A model generated the notes under the pieces. The model ran no database searches, was not told where the DNA came from, and was given only the letters and a program-made list of their open reading frames with translations. Below, piece after piece: positions 46,555 through 55,552 of a stretch of DNA of 55,675 bases (within the stretch, counting starts at the first letter, position 1; every line of letters begins with the position of its first letter). Source of the DNA: Synechococcus sp. MU1642 (lineage in GTDB: Bacteria; Cyanobacteriota; Cyanobacteriia; PCC-6307; Cyanobiaceae); NCBI RefSeq assembly GCF_020514115.1, contig NZ_VTKZ01000011.1, forward strand, positions 1-55,675, given 5' to 3'. The position numbers were made by a program, and so were the translations under genes.

Positions 46555-47281
46555 CGGAATCGACGATGCGCTGGAACAGGTAGCCGGTGCCCCGAGCCGT
46601 GAGGATCAACTCGGGATTGGCAGGATCATCCTCCAATTTGGAGCGAAGGCGAGAGATATGAACATCCACGACCCGGGTATCCACGTGGCGCTCTGGGGTG
46701 TAACCCCACACTTCCTTGAGGATCTCGCCGCGGTTGAACGGTTCACCGGAACGGCTCACTAGCAGTTCCAAGAGGCTGAATTCCATCCCCGTTAGGCGGA
46801 TGCGTTCATCGCCTCGGAATACCTGGCGTTTGTTGGTATCGATTCGCAGGTCGCTCACCTGGATGACGCCGGAGTTGGGAATGCCCGCCACCTGCTCCTT
46901 CTCGACCCGGCGCAGCACGCAGCGGATGCGGGCTTCCAGCTCCTTCGGGCTGAAGGGCTTCACCACATAGTCATCGGCGCCGAGCTCAAGCCCGGTGATC
47001 CGGTCGGCCACGTCGCCGAGTGCCGTAAGCATCACGATGGGAACGTCGGATTCCTTGCGCAACTCCTGGCAGACGCCATATCCGTCCAGCTTTGGCATCA
47101 TCACGTCCAGCACCACCAGGTCGGGCATGCAGGTGGGGAACAATTCCAGAGCTTCGGTGCCGTCGCAGGCAGTCACGACGTTGTACCCGATCATGGATAA
47201 ACGGGTTTCCAAGATCCTTCGGATCGATGCCTCATCGTCGACCACGAGGATCGTTTCCTTGGTGGGAGCCGTGGCCGTCAT
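46535..47281 (-). CDS. rpaB: OmpR-type response regulator RpaB
   Basis: A 248-aa regulator with a receiver domain (about 10-125), phosphoacceptor Asp59 in LVVLDVMMP and Lys in VVKPFSPKEL, and a C-terminal winged helix (about 150-240) including LLELLVSRSGEPFNRGEILK and RVVDVHISRLRSKLEDDP. The sequence closely fits RpaB, the essential cyanobacterial regulator that binds HLR1 sites in high-light and photosynthesis promoters and pairs with NblS/Hik33. ATG 47281 is used; a longer frame begins at 47353. It heads the plsX-fabH-fabD-plsC run and is divergent from radA. Confidence 0.94.
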   Translation of the reverse strand: MTATAPTKETILVVDDEASIRRILETRLSMIGYNVVTACDGTEALELFPTCMPDLVVLDVMMPKLDGYGVCQELRKESDVPIVMLTALGDVADRITGLELGADDYVVKPFSPKELEARIRCVLRRVEKEQVAGIPNSGVIQVSDLRIDTNKRQVFRGDERIRLTGMEFSLLELLVSRSGEPFNRGEILKEVWGYTPERHVDTRVVDVHISRLRSKLEDDPANPELILTARGTGYLFQRIVDSVASEGS

Positions 47282-47371
47282 GGGCACCGAGGCGTTAGTC
47301 ACTTCTCGCCACAAATAAAAGGGCAGCCCCCTGCTTCGTTCATTCAACGGCAACTTTCTTCACAGTTCGCA

Positions 47372-48769
47372 GTGCCCAAATCCACCGCTGTTTTCATCTG
47401 TCAGGTCTGTGGAGCCCGTGCCCGACAGTTTTTTGGTCGTTGCCCGGAGTGCGGCAGCTGGAATTCATTGGTCGAGCAATCCCAGCCTGCCGACGATGGA
47501 CGCCGCCGCCGCAGTGCCCCGGATCCGGAGCTGGCCGCTGCCCCGCGACGGTCCATGGCCATTGCCTCGCTGGAGGATCAGCCGCTACAGCGTCTGGCGA
47601 CCGGGTCGGCGGAATTTGACCGGGTCCTGGGTGGTGGTCTGGTTCCCGGTTCGCTGGTGCTCGTGGGAGGCGATCCGGGAATTGGCAAGAGCACATTGCT
47701 GCTGCAGAGCGCTTCAGCGATGGCAGCTGGTGCATCAGTGCTCTACGTGAGTGCTGAGGAATCAGCTCAGCAGGTGAAGCTGCGCTGGCAGCGGCTTGCC
47801 GGGGGGGCGTCTGAGCTGCAGTTGCTGGCCGAAACCGATCTGGAGCTGGTGCTGGAGGAGCTGGAGGCACTGCGCCCCGCTGTGGCGATCATCGACAGCA
47901 TTCAGGCGTTGCATGACGCCAACCTCACCACTGCGCCGGGGTCGGTCGGTCAGGTGCGTGAATGTGCGGCCGCCCTGCAACGGCTGGCCAAACGCCAGAA
48001 CATTTCTTTGTTGTTGGTGGGCCACGTCACCAAGGAAGGCATGTTGGCCGGTCCGAAGGTATTGGAACACCTCGTGGATGCGGTGCTCACCTTTGAGGGG
48101 GACCGCTTCGCCAGTCATCGCCTGTTGCGGGCCATCAAGAACCGCTTCGGTGCCACCCATGAGTTGGGTTTGTTTGAGATGCAAAGCGGTGGTCTGGCCG
48201 AGGTGGGCAACCCCAGTGAGCTGTTCCTCAGCGATGCTCGCGCCTCCGGTGTCGCCACGATCGTGGCCTGTGAAGGCACGCGTTCGTTAGTGGTGGATCT
48301 GCAGGCCTTGGTGAACGTCACCAGCTACGCCAGTCCGCGACGCACGGCCACAGGGATCGGCACCAACCGTCTGCACCAGATTCTCGCGGTGCTGGAGAAG
48401 CACATGGGACTGCCGCTCTCCCGCTTTGATTGCTATCTCGCCGTTGCCGGTGGCCTTGATGTGGAGGAACCGGCGGCTGATCTGGGAGTTGCTGCAGCGG
48501 TGGTGGCCAGCTTCAGAGATCTCACCCTGCCTGCGGGCACGGTGTTGATCGGCGAGCTCGGTTTGGGAGGGCAGTTGCGCCCTGTGGGTCAGCTGGAGCT
48601 TCGGCTTCAGGAAGCGGCCCGGCTGGGGTTCCAGCGTGCTGTCGTTCCCCGGGGCAGTGGCCTGGGCGATCTGGCCTCGGGTTTGGATCTGGCTCTTCTG
48701 GAGGCCGACAGCGTCACCGAGGCCTTGGTGGTGGCGCTCGGTGAGGCCGTGCAGCCCGACCAGGACTGA
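47372..48769 (+). CDS. radA: DNA repair protein RadA
   Basis: A 465-aa RecA-like branch-migration helicase. An N-terminal Cys4 zinc finger uses Cys10, Cys13, Cys24 and Cys27. The Walker A GGDPGIGKST (Lys106), the RadA motif KNRFGATHELG and the C-terminal Lon-type domain (YLAVAGGLDVEEPAADLGVA) are all intact. The start is GTG at 47372. It is divergent from rpaB with about 90 bp between starts, and convergent with ycf3 with only 1 bp between stops. Confidence 0.96.
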   Translation: MPKSTAVFICQVCGARARQFFGRCPECGSWNSLVEQSQPADDGRRRRSAPDPELAAAPRRSMAIASLEDQPLQRLATGSAEFDRVLGGGLVPGSLVLVGGDPGIGKSTLLLQSASAMAAGASVLYVSAEESAQQVKLRWQRLAGGASELQLLAETDLELVLEELEALRPAVAIIDSIQALHDANLTTAPGSVGQVRECAAALQRLAKRQNISLLLVGHVTKEGMLAGPKVLEHLVDAVLTFEGDRFASHRLLRAIKNRFGATHELGLFEMQSGGLAEVGNPSELFLSDARASGVATIVACEGTRSLVVDLQALVNVTSYASPRRTATGIGTNRLHQILAVLEKHMGLPLSRFDCYLAVAGGLDVEEPAADLGVAAAVVASFRDLTLPAGTVLIGELGLGGQLRPVGQLELRLQEAARLGFQRAVVPRGSGLGDLASGLDLALLEADSVTEALVVALGEAVQPDQD

Positions 48770-48770
48770 T

Positions 48771-49292
48771 TCAGAAGTAAACGTCGACGTTGCTGCGGCC
48801 CGTGGACTTCAGCCAGTTCTCGATATCGAGATAACCGCCGGGATTGAGGCGTACGGCCTGGGTCCAGACGTCAGCGGCCTTGTCAAACCAGCGATCTGCT
48901 GTGTCCTGTTCACCGCCTTCCTCGGCGATGCGGCCTCGCTTCTCGTAAATCAGTCCCATGTTCTTCAGGCATGAGGGCTGGTTCGGGTTTGCCTCGAGAG
49001 CCTTGCGGTAGGTCTCGATCGCCCGATCCTCTTCGCCGTTGGACATGTAAATGATGGCCATGTTCTTGAGGGTTTCGCTCCGGTCGGTGGAGTTCTCCTC
49101 AAGCTTCAGGGCCTCCTCGTAGTTCTCCAGCGCTTCGGCGTAGTCACCATCGTTCTGGGCGGAGAGGCCATCGCGGTAGTAGACGTAGGCCTCCTTGGAT
49201 CGGGCATTGATCGGCAATAGCTTGACGATCAGGTCCGCCATCACCGTGAAGCTCTTGTCAATGAAGTTGTCGTTGCGGTTGCTGCGGGGCAC
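48771..49292 (-). CDS. ycf3: Photosystem I assembly protein Ycf3
   Basis: A 173-aa tetratricopeptide protein required to assemble photosystem I. It starts [20 protein letters not shown], the diagnostic Ycf3 N-terminus, followed by three TPR units around residues 35-65, 72-105 and 120-155 ([60 protein letters not shown]). It is single-copy in the window and monocistronic in appearance, divergent from the copper ATPase. Confidence 0.96.
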   Translation of the reverse strand: MPRSNRNDNFIDKSFTVMADLIVKLLPINARSKEAYVYYRDGLSAQNDGDYAEALENYEEALKLEENSTDRSETLKNMAIIYMSNGEEDRAIETYRKALEANPNQPSCLKNMGLIYEKRGRIAEEGGEQDTADRWFDKAADVWTQAVRLNPGGYLDIENWLKSTGRSNVDVYF

Positions 49293-49377
49293 GGCGCTCC
49301 GGCGGACGGACCCCCATCCTGACGGGACCGGAGCCCGACCTAGCCTGTCCGTAAAGATCCCTGTTGCGTAAACACCT

Positions 49378-51702
49378 GTGAGCCCTGCGGTTCAGACCGT
49401 CGTCCTGGATGTGGAAGGGATGAAATGCGGCGGTTGCGTCCGCGCCGTGGAAACCACCCTGTTGGATCAGCCCGGTGTCCAGCGCGCCGATGTGAATCTG
49501 GTCAGCCGCTCGGCCTGGCTCGATCTCACCGCCGGTGAGAGTGATGTAGGTCGTGTCTTGAAAGCCCTTGCGGACAGGGGCTTTCCAGCCAAGGAGCGCG
49601 CCTTGGATGACCCCATCGGTGCTGCTGCTGGGCAAGCGCTGCCGGGTTTGTGGCAGCAATGGCGACAGCTGATGGTGGCCTTGGTGCTGCTGTTGCTGTC
49701 GGTGCTGGGGCATCTCAGCGAGGCAGGTCATCTTTCGCTCCCCCTGATTGGCACACTGCCTTTTCACGCCACGCTGGCCACGGTGGCTCTGCTGGGACCG
49801 GGCCGTCCGATTCTGATGGGTGGTGTTGCGGCGGCTCGAGCAGGGGCTCCCAGCATGGATTCCCTTGTGGGACTGGGGGTGAGCAGTGCCTATGTGGCCA
49901 GCTTGGTGGCCTTGGTTTGGCCCCAGGTGGGTTGGCCCTGCTTTTTCAATGAACCGGTGATGTTGCTGGGGTTCGTCCTGCTCGGACGTTTCCTGGAGGA
50001 ACGGGCTCGTTTTCGGACTGGTCAGGCCCTACAGCAATTGGCCGAGCTCCAGCCGGAAACTGCGCGTCTGCTGTTGACCGACGGGGCGATTCGTGAGGTG
50101 CGTGTTGGCGCTCTCAGGCCCGGCGAAACTGTGCAGTTGCTGGCCGGTGACCGCATTCCGGTGGATGGGGTGGTGCTTGACGGGGCCTCGGCCGTTGATG
50201 TGTCCAGCCTCACCGGTGAACCTTTGCCGCTGCAGGCGGAGCCCGGCACGGAGTTGTCCTCCGGCAGCCTCAATTTGGAGTCAACCCTGGTGCTGAAGGT
50301 CACCCGAGTTGGTGCTGAAACCGCCCTGGCCCGGATCATTCGTCTGGTGGAGCAGGCCCAGGCCCGTCGGGCCCCCATCCAAGGCCTGGCCGATCGTGTG
50401 GCAGGCCGCTTTTGCTATGGCGTTATCGGTTTGGCCCTCGCCACATTTTTGTTTTGGTGGTTGTTCGGTGCTGCTCACTGGCCTGAGGTCCTGCAGGCTT
50501 CAGCGCCTGGGATGCCCATGCCCCATGAGATGTCCCATGGGATGGACCATGGCCATGGCATGAATCACGGTGGCTTGGGCAGTGGAGCCAGCACCCCGAT
50601 GGGTCTGGCTCTGCAACTGTCGATCGCGGTGCTGGTGGTCGCCTGCCCCTGTGCCCTCGGTCTGGCGACCCCCACCGTGATCACGGTGGCCACTGGCCTC
50701 GCAGCACGACGCGGCTGGCTGTTTCGCGGTGGTGATGTGATCGAAACCGCCGCCGGTTTGGAGCATGTGGTCTTCGACAAGACCGGCACCCTCACCTTGG
50801 GTCGCCCACTTGTGACTGATGTGTACGGGGATGACCCGGGTCACTTGTTGCAGCTGGCGGCCAGCCTCGAGCAAAGCAGCCGGCATCCGTTGGCCTATGC
50901 CCTGCTGCAGGAGGCCCAGGGCCAGGAGCTCGCTCTGTTGGAGTGCGAGGACGTTCGCACCCTGTCTGGTCAGGGTCTCGAGGGCCATGTGGACGGTGCA
51001 TCGGCTCGGGTGCGTGTGGGCAAGCCCGACTGGTTGGTGGAGCAGGGTGTTGCCATTGCCCCCGCAGCCCAGGACTGGCTGGCCGCCGCTGAAGGCTCGG
51101 TGGTGGCGGTGGCTGTGGGAGATGTCCTGGTGGGGCTGGTTCAGATCGAGGATCAGATGCGCCCGGACGTTGCTCCAGCGCTGCAACGCCTGCGCTCTCA
51201 CGGTCTGGCGCTTTCGGTGTTCAGCGGTGATCGGCAGGCTGCCGTGCAGCGTCTTGGTCAGCAGTTGGGCTTTGCTGCACAGAATCTGGGCTGGCAGATG
51301 CTGCCGGAGCAGAAGCTGCAGCGCCTCGAGCAGCTGCGGCAGGAGGAGCGGGTGGCGATGGTGGGCGACGGTATCAACGATGCGCCGGCCCTGGCCGCGG
51401 CTGATCTTGGGATTGCCATTGGCACCGGAACCCAGATCGCTCAGGACTCCGCTGGTCTGGTGTTGCTCGGCGATCGGCTCGACAATCTGCCTGAAGCCCT
51501 CAGCCTTGCGCGCCGCACCCTGGTGAAGGTGCGGCAGAACCTGTTCTGGGCTTTCGGTTACAACCTCATCGTTCTCCCGGTGGCCGCAGGTGCCCTGCTT
51601 CCTAGTCATGGGCTGCTGCTGTCCCCCCCGCTGGCGGCGCTGCTGATGGCCATGAGTTCGATCACTGTGGTGCTCAATGCCCTGGCTCTTCGCTTGCCAT
51701 GA
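49378..51702 (+). CDS. Copper-type P1B-ATPase
   Basis: A 774-aa heavy-metal ATPase. An N-terminal HMA domain has GMKCGGC (Cys17, Cys20). Eight transmembrane helices are likely. The ion-site CPC is at 423-425, the DKTGT phosphorylation Asp at 467, SRHPLA and [10 protein letters not shown] (Asp664) complete the catalytic unit. The loop before the CPC helix (about 380-400) is unusually rich in Met, His and Gly. CtaA- or PacS-type Cu(I) transport to plastocyanin/cytochrome oxidase is the likely role; which paralogue is not decided. The start is GTG 49378. The stop overlaps tmk (ATGA). Confidence 0.93.
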   Translation: MSPAVQTVVLDVEGMKCGGCVRAVETTLLDQPGVQRADVNLVSRSAWLDLTAGESDVGRVLKALADRGFPAKERALDDPIGAAAGQALPGLWQQWRQLMVALVLLLLSVLGHLSEAGHLSLPLIGTLPFHATLATVALLGPGRPILMGGVAAARAGAPSMDSLVGLGVSSAYVASLVALVWPQVGWPCFFNEPVMLLGFVLLGRFLEERARFRTGQALQQLAELQPETARLLLTDGAIREVRVGALRPGETVQLLAGDRIPVDGVVLDGASAVDVSSLTGEPLPLQAEPGTELSSGSLNLESTLVLKVTRVGAETALARIIRLVEQAQARRAPIQGLADRVAGRFCYGVIGLALATFLFWWLFGAAHWPEVLQASAPGMPMPHEMSHGMDHGHGMNHGGLGSGASTPMGLALQLSIAVLVVACPCALGLATPTVITVATGLAARRGWLFRGGDVIETAAGLEHVVFDKTGTLTLGRPLVTDVYGDDPGHLLQLAASLEQSSRHPLAYALLQEAQGQELALLECEDVRTLSGQGLEGHVDGASARVRVGKPDWLVEQGVAIAPAAQDWLAAAEGSVVAVAVGDVLVGLVQIEDQMRPDVAPALQRLRSHGLALSVFSGDRQAAVQRLGQQLGFAAQNLGWQMLPEQKLQRLEQLRQEERVAMVGDGINDAPALAAADLGIAIGTGTQIAQDSAGLVLLGDRLDNLPEALSLARRTLVKVRQNLFWAFGYNLIVLPVAAGALLPSHGLLLSPPLAALLMAMSSITVVLNALALRLP

Positions 51703-52328
51703 AAGGTCGCTTCATTGTTCTGGAGGGCATCGACGGCTGTGGCAAGACCACGCAGATCCAACATCTGGTCGAGTGGTTGCCCAACAGCGGTCTGATGCCG
51801 AACGGCGCTGCCCTGGTCTGCACCCGTGAGCCGGGAGGCACTCCCCTGGGGCGCTCGATCCGTGAACTCCTGCTTCACACAGGAGACCAGGAGGCACCAG
51901 CTCCCACCGCTGAACTGCTGCTGTATGCCGCCGATCGGGCGCAGCATGTTGAAACGTTGATCCGTCCTGCTCTGGAACGTGGTGATTGGGTGATCAGCGA
52001 TCGTTTCGCGGGATCGACCCTCGCGTATCAAGGCTATGGCCGTGGGTTGGATCGGGACTTGATTCAGCGGCTCGAACAGATCGCCACCTCGGGGCTGCAG
52101 CCGGATCTCACCCTCTGGCTGCGCCTTTCTGTTCAAGAGAGCCTGCAGCGCCGTCTCGGCGATAAGGAAGACCGAATCGAAGCTGAGGGAGCCGCATTCT
52201 TGGAGCGGGTTGCGCAGGGTTTTGCCCAGTTGGCTCAGCAACGTTCTTGGTGCGCCGTCGCTGCAGATCAGTCAGCCAGTGCTGTTCGTGCTGCTCTGGA
52301 ACGTCAGCTTCAGGAGCATCTGGCTTGA
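51699..52328 (+). CDS. tmk: Thymidylate kinase Tmk
   Basis: A 209-aa dTMP kinase. [19 protein letters not shown] holds the P-loop; TREPGGTPLGRSIRELLL and ISDRFAGSTLAYQGYGRGLD are the DRX and substrate motifs. LID-region Arg residues lie in ESLQRRLGDKEDRIE. It starts inside the ATPase stop and ends inside the holB TTG start (TTGA), so ATPase, tmk and holB are translationally chained. Confidence 0.96.
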   Translation: MKGRFIVLEGIDGCGKTTQIQHLVEWLPNSGLMPNGAALVCTREPGGTPLGRSIRELLLHTGDQEAPAPTAELLLYAADRAQHVETLIRPALERGDWVISDRFAGSTLAYQGYGRGLDRDLIQRLEQIATSGLQPDLTLWLRLSVQESLQRRLGDKEDRIEAEGAAFLERVAQGFAQLAQQRSWCAVAADQSASAVRAALERQLQEHLA

Positions 52329-53278
52329 GCGCGCTGTTTGAGGATCTGATCGGCCAGCCCCTCGCCGTTGATCTGCTCGCGGCAGCCCTGGCCCAGGAAC
52401 GCGTGGCCCCGGCCTACCTCTTTGCCGGCCCTGAAGGGGTGGGACGACAGTTGGCGGCGGTGCGCTTTCTGGAGGGACTGCTGGCTGATGGTCAGCCCTC
52501 GGCTCGGAATCGCCGACGCCTGCTGGAGCGCAATCACCCCGACCTGCTTTGGGTCGAACCCACCTATCAGCATCAGGGCCGTTTGCTGACCCGCGCCGAA
52601 GCCGAGGAAGCGGGTCTCAGCCGCCGCACCCCACCCCAGTTGCGGTTGGAGCAGGTCCGCGACATTGGACGCTGTCTGGCCCGGCAGCCGGTGGAGGCGA
52701 AGCGCGGCATGGTCGTGATTGAGGCCGCCGAGGCGATGCCGGAAGCGGCGGCCAATGCCCTACTGAAAACGCTTGAGGAGCCCGGCCATGGGGTGCTGAT
52801 TTTGTTGACGTCAGCCCCCGAGCGGCTCCTCAGCACGATTCGCTCTCGCTGTCAGTTGATCCGTTTCCTCCGGCTCAACCCCGAGACCATGGCTCAGGTG
52901 CTCGAGCGCACCGGTTCCACAGCTCAGGATGCTCCCGAACTTCTGGCCCTGGCCGCCGGGTCTCCAGGCGCTCTGATCGACCATCGCCGCAGTCTGGCTG
53001 ATCTGCCTGAAGGGTTGGTTCAGCGCTTTGATTCTCTTCCCGCCACTCCGATGGAGGCGCTGGCGTTGGCACGCGATCTCTGCGAAGCCCTTGACGGTGA
53101 GCAGCAGCTGTGGTTAATCAACTGGTGGCAGCACCGACTCTGGCGCTCCGGTAGTTCCGCCGCCATGCTTAAGCGCTTGGATACTCTTCGCGGCCAGCTG
53201 ATTTCGTTCGTTCAGCCTCGATTGGCATGGGAGGTGGCGCTGCTGGACTTCACGCCATCCTTCTCAAAGGCCAACTGA
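52325..53278 (+). CDS. holB: DNA polymerase III delta-prime subunit HolB
   Basis: A 317-aa AAA+ clamp-loader subunit. FEDLIGQPLAVDLLAAALAQ at the N-terminus, FAGPEGVGRQ as a degenerate P-loop (Lys replaced by Arg), VVIEAAEAMPEAAANALLKT (minus the tail) and LEEPGHGVLILLTSAPERLL are typical; IRSRCQLIRF is the SRC motif. The four-Cys zinc module seen in many delta-prime proteins is absent. In its place is an insertion containing YQHQGRLLTRAEAEEAGLS. The TTG start at 52325 overlaps the tmk stop; the open frame begins at 52247. Confidence 0.9.
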   Translation: MSALFEDLIGQPLAVDLLAAALAQERVAPAYLFAGPEGVGRQLAAVRFLEGLLADGQPSARNRRRLLERNHPDLLWVEPTYQHQGRLLTRAEAEEAGLSRRTPPQLRLEQVRDIGRCLARQPVEAKRGMVVIEAAEAMPEAAANALLKTLEEPGHGVLILLTSAPERLLSTIRSRCQLIRFLRLNPETMAQVLERTGSTAQDAPELLALAAGSPGALIDHRRSLADLPEGLVQRFDSLPATPMEALALARDLCEALDGEQQLWLINWWQHRLWRSGSSAAMLKRLDTLRGQLISFVQPRLAWEVALLDFTPSFSKAN

Positions 53279-53286
53279 AATGGTGA

Positions 53287-54075
53287 TCAGGCTGATGCCC
53301 GGTCATTTTGTTGCTTGCGTTCCTCGCGGGCCATGGCCACTACGTCCTCAAGACCATCCATTTGCGCACTGGTGGGCAGCTCGAGGCAATAGCCCGCTCC
53401 ATACACCGTTTTGATGAACCGTGGCTTGCGCGGATCGGGTTCCAGCTTGGTGCGCAGGTGTCTTACGTGCACGCGAATGGTCTCGATGTCGTCGTCGGGC
53501 TCGTAGCCCCACACCTCTTTGAGGATCAGTGAGGGAGCCACGGTCTGACCGTGACGCTGCAGCAAGCAATGGAGCAGTTCGAACTCCAGGTGCGTGAGCC
53601 GCACGGGTTGATCGAACCAAATAGCTTCAAAGCGCTCGGGCACAAGGGTGAGCGGCCCGTAGCTGAGGATTTCGTTGTGGTTAGTGGATCCAACGGGCGC
53701 TCTGTCACTACGACGTAGCAGTGCTTTGATCCTCACCTGAAGCTCCTCCAGGTCGAAGGGTTTGGTCAGGTAGTCGTCGGCTCCTGAATTGAAACCGCTT
53801 ACCTTGTCTTTGGTGCCGCCGAGAGCCGTGAGCATCAGGATCGGAATCCCTGCTGTGCGGTCGTCCCGTCGCAGGCGCTGACACAGGGTGAGGCCGTCCA
53901 CTTTGGGCAGCATCAGATCGAGCAGGATCAGATCCGGGGTGTATTGGAGCGCAAGGGCCTGACCTTTGATGCCATCGTCGGCCCGCTGCACATCGAAACC
54001 ACTGTGCTCCAAATGGCCGCTGACCAGGTCGCGCATGTCCTGGTCATCTTCGATTAGCAGGATGCAGGGCTTCAT
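53287..54075 (-). CDS. rpaA: Response regulator RpaA (circadian output)
   Basis: A 262-aa OmpR-class regulator. The receiver domain (about 1-120) has phosphoacceptor Asp53 in [13 protein letters not shown] and Lys in [10 protein letters not shown]. The winged helix (about 145-235) includes [17 protein letters not shown], then [14 protein letters not shown] and [20 protein letters not shown]. The sequence closely fits RpaA, the master output regulator of the KaiABC clock with kinase SasA. A 283-bp upstream region separates it from tRNA-Asn and contains a rightward terminator (54206-54243). holB ends 8 bp from its stop. Confidence 0.94.
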   Translation of the reverse strand: MKPCILLIEDDQDMRDLVSGHLEHSGFDVQRADDGIKGQALALQYTPDLILLDLMLPKVDGLTLCQRLRRDDRTAGIPILMLTALGGTKDKVSGFNSGADDYLTKPFDLEELQVRIKALLRRSDRAPVGSTNHNEILSYGPLTLVPERFEAIWFDQPVRLTHLEFELLHCLLQRHGQTVAPSLILKEVWGYEPDDDIETIRVHVRHLRTKLEPDPRKPRFIKTVYGAGYCLELPTSAQMDGLEDVVAMAREERKQQNDRASA

Positions 54076-54205
54076 CGGTTCGGCGGCAATTCGGCTGGAG
54101 AGATAAAGAGCGCTTGTCTGTAGGGATTAACGCTGAACGGATTCTCTCAAGCTTTTCAAGTGTTTGCAGATTTCCAGTGAAGAGCCCATTGTGGGCTTGG
54201 TTGTC

Positions 54206-54243
54206 TCAGATCGCTTGCAGGATAAGCGATCTGAAGCTTTTTT
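54206..54243 (+). terminator. Rho-independent terminator with no known upstream gene
   Basis: A perfect 11-bp stem, 54206-54216 with 54224-54234, 7-nt loop, then AGC and six T at 54238-54243. It is oriented to end plus-strand transcripts, but the nearest plus-strand gene, holB, ends at 53278 with rpaA antisense in between. A smaller 6-bp hairpin (54183-54188 with 54192-54197) precedes it. The rest of the 283-bp gap (54076-54358) shows no ORF that looks coding. Confidence 0.75.
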
Positions 54244-54325
54244 CCAGTTATCTTTCGCCGGTGCCTGTTTAGGAAGTCTTCCGCTTCGGGCAATCCCCCG
54301 TCACGAATTTTCTCTTTTCGTCAAT

Positions 54326-54351
54326 AAAAAAGCCACAGCATGAGCTGTGGC
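54326..54351 (-). terminator. Rho-independent terminator of tRNA-Asn
   Basis: On the minus strand, GCCACAGC (54351-54344), a 4-nt loop and GCTGTGGC (54339-54332) form a perfect 8-bp stem followed by six T (54331-54326). It lies 7 bp beyond the 3' end of tRNA-Asn, whose transcript it ends. Confidence 0.85.
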
Positions 54352-54358
54352 ATAAAAG

Positions 54359-54430
54359 CTCCCCGGGCGGGATTCGAACCTGCGACCAATCGATTAACAG
54401 TCGACCGCTCTACCGCTGAGCTACCGAGGA
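54359..54430 (-). tRNA. trnN: tRNA-Asn (GTT)
   Basis: Cloverleaf of 72 nt read from 54430 leftward. The acceptor stem TCCTCGG pairs with CCGGGGA (one T-G wobble), followed by a G discriminator. D-arm sequence TAGCTCAGCGGTAGAGC, anticodon loop with CTGTTAATC (anticodon GTT), and TTCGAATCC in the T-arm are all present. The CCA end is not encoded, consistent with the cca gene in the window. Confidence 0.97.
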
Positions 54431-54446
54431 ATGAGACCCAGAGACC

Positions 54447-55136
54447 TTACCCCTCGAATGTGCCGCCCTGCAAGCGCCTTTGCAGCTCTGAACCACGGGT
54501 CCATGCTCCAATCCGACCGTCTTGCATGCGGGCAGCGCCGTCGGCGAACGCCAATTCCCCGAGCCTGTGGGTGATCCACAGCGCCGTGATCGGGTTGACG
54601 GGGTCTTTGCAAAGCCGTTGCACGGTGATCAGCACCGTGGTTTGGCTGGTGGGATCCAGCAGGGCGGTCGGTTCATCGAGCAGCAACAGCCCGGCGTCAC
54701 TCGCGAGGGCTCCTGCAATGGCCAGGCGTTGTTTCTGGCCGCCGCTGAGGCTGTGAATCGGTCGGTTCTCCAGTTGGGCGAGGCCGAATTGGCACAGTAA
54801 GTCGCGCACGGTGCTCTGGCGATGCTGCTGAGGCCCTTCAGGGTCCATGCCCAGCATCAGATCGCTGCCGCAACTGGGAAGCAAAAGCTGATGGTCTGGG
54901 TTTTGAAACACCAGGGCCGTTTTGGTGCGGCAGGCGATGCGCCCGCTTTGAGGTTCTAGAAGTCCGGAAATCAGGCGGAACAGGGTGCTCTTGCCGCTTC
55001 CATTGCTACCCACCAACATCCAAAGGCCTGGGCCCGGGATGACCAGGTTGCAGCGATTGAGGGTCTGTTGGCCGTTCGGCCAGCTGTGGCTGACGTCCTC
55101 AACGCTCAGTTCGGCGGAAGAGGTGTCAGGAATCAA
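54447..55136 (-). CDS. Orphan ABC-transporter ATPase, ECF/cobalt-type
   Basis: A 229-aa ATPase by TTG 55136: [14 protein letters not shown] at the start, Walker [11 protein letters not shown]-loop [12 protein letters not shown] typical of EcfA/CbiO, signature [13 protein letters not shown], Walker [13 protein letters not shown] and the H-loop WITHR. No T-component or substrate-binding partner is nearby. TTG 55136 gives a 4-to-11-bp overlap with the upstream gene. ATG 55184 (MKKLRR) would add 16 residues and overlap by 59 bp. Substrate unknown; vitamin or metal uptake is the family's usual role. Confidence 0.85.
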   Translation of the reverse strand: MIPDTSSAELSVEDVSHSWPNGQQTLNRCNLVIPGPGLWMLVGSNGSGKSTLFRLISGLLEPQSGRIACRTKTALVFQNPDHQLLLPSCGSDLMLGMDPEGPQQHRQSTVRDLLCQFGLAQLENRPIHSLSGGQKQRLAIAGALASDAGLLLLDEPTALLDPTSQTTVLITVQRLCKDPVNPITALWITHRLGELAFADGAARMQDGRIGAWTRGSELQRRLQGGTFEG

Positions 55137-55458
55137 AGGAAAAGCCGGGACGCTTGCTGCCACCCGACGCCGAAGCTTTTTCATAAAGCTGAACCGCCAG
55201 AACCTCACTGACCAACAGCGTCACTTTCTTGCCTTCTACTTTCTCGCAGGTGAGCTCCAGCAGCCGCGGTTGACCGTTCTCAAGGGCCTGACGGATCTGC
55301 TGATACAGCGCATCGGCATCTGCCTGCTCCTTGCGCTGAACAGACACCGGGACAGGACTCATGCGCAGGGCCAGTTCGATGACGTACACAGCGTTGGAAA
55401 GAATTGATGAGTCATCTTCGCGGAGGGATCGGAATCCCGTCGGTTCAAAAATGCGCAT
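55126..55458 (-). CDS. Small conserved-looking protein, function unknown
   Basis: A 110-aa protein with no recognised motif: [20 protein letters not shown], then two amphipathic segments ([20 protein letters not shown] and [20 protein letters not shown]), a strand-rich [20 protein letters not shown] and a disordered tail ending SFDS. The even mix of charged and hydrophobic residues suggests a small alpha/beta cytosolic domain. It is divergent from psbD (94 bp between starts) and overlaps the ABC ATPase downstream, implying one transcript. Confidence 0.7.
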   Translation of the reverse strand: MRIFEPTGFRSLREDDSSILSNAVYVIELALRMSPVPVSVQRKEQADADALYQQIRQALENGQPRLLELTCEKVEGKKVTLLVSEVLAVQLYEKASASGGSKRPGFSFDS

Positions 55459-55474
55459 TTCTACTCATCCCGTC

Positions 55475-55503
55475 GAAATGGGTGTGGGGAGCCGCCCCAT
55501 TTC
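55475..55503. promoter_or_regulatory. 8-bp hairpin in the psbD upstream region
   Basis: GAAATGGG (55475-55482) and CCCATTTC (55496-55503) pair perfectly around a 13-nt loop in the 94-bp gap between psbD and the divergent 110-aa gene. It lies 49 bp before the psbD ATG. A role in the leader RNA or in promoter control is possible; no matching -10/-35 pair is obvious. Confidence 0.4.
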
Positions 55504-55552
55504 TGTGATCAACCCCTAGGCTCATTCGTGTAACGGATCATGAAGCACTCTC

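Noticed and set aside
47282-47371. Possible HLR1 (RpaB) sites between rpaB and radA
   Set aside because: No pair of direct TTTACA-like repeats with correct spacing is present on either strand. AT-rich stretches alone are not enough to call a site.
54340-54756. 138-aa plus-strand frame covering the tRNA-Asn region
   Set aside because: It runs across a complete tRNA and antisense to the ABC ATPase, with no coding features of its own.
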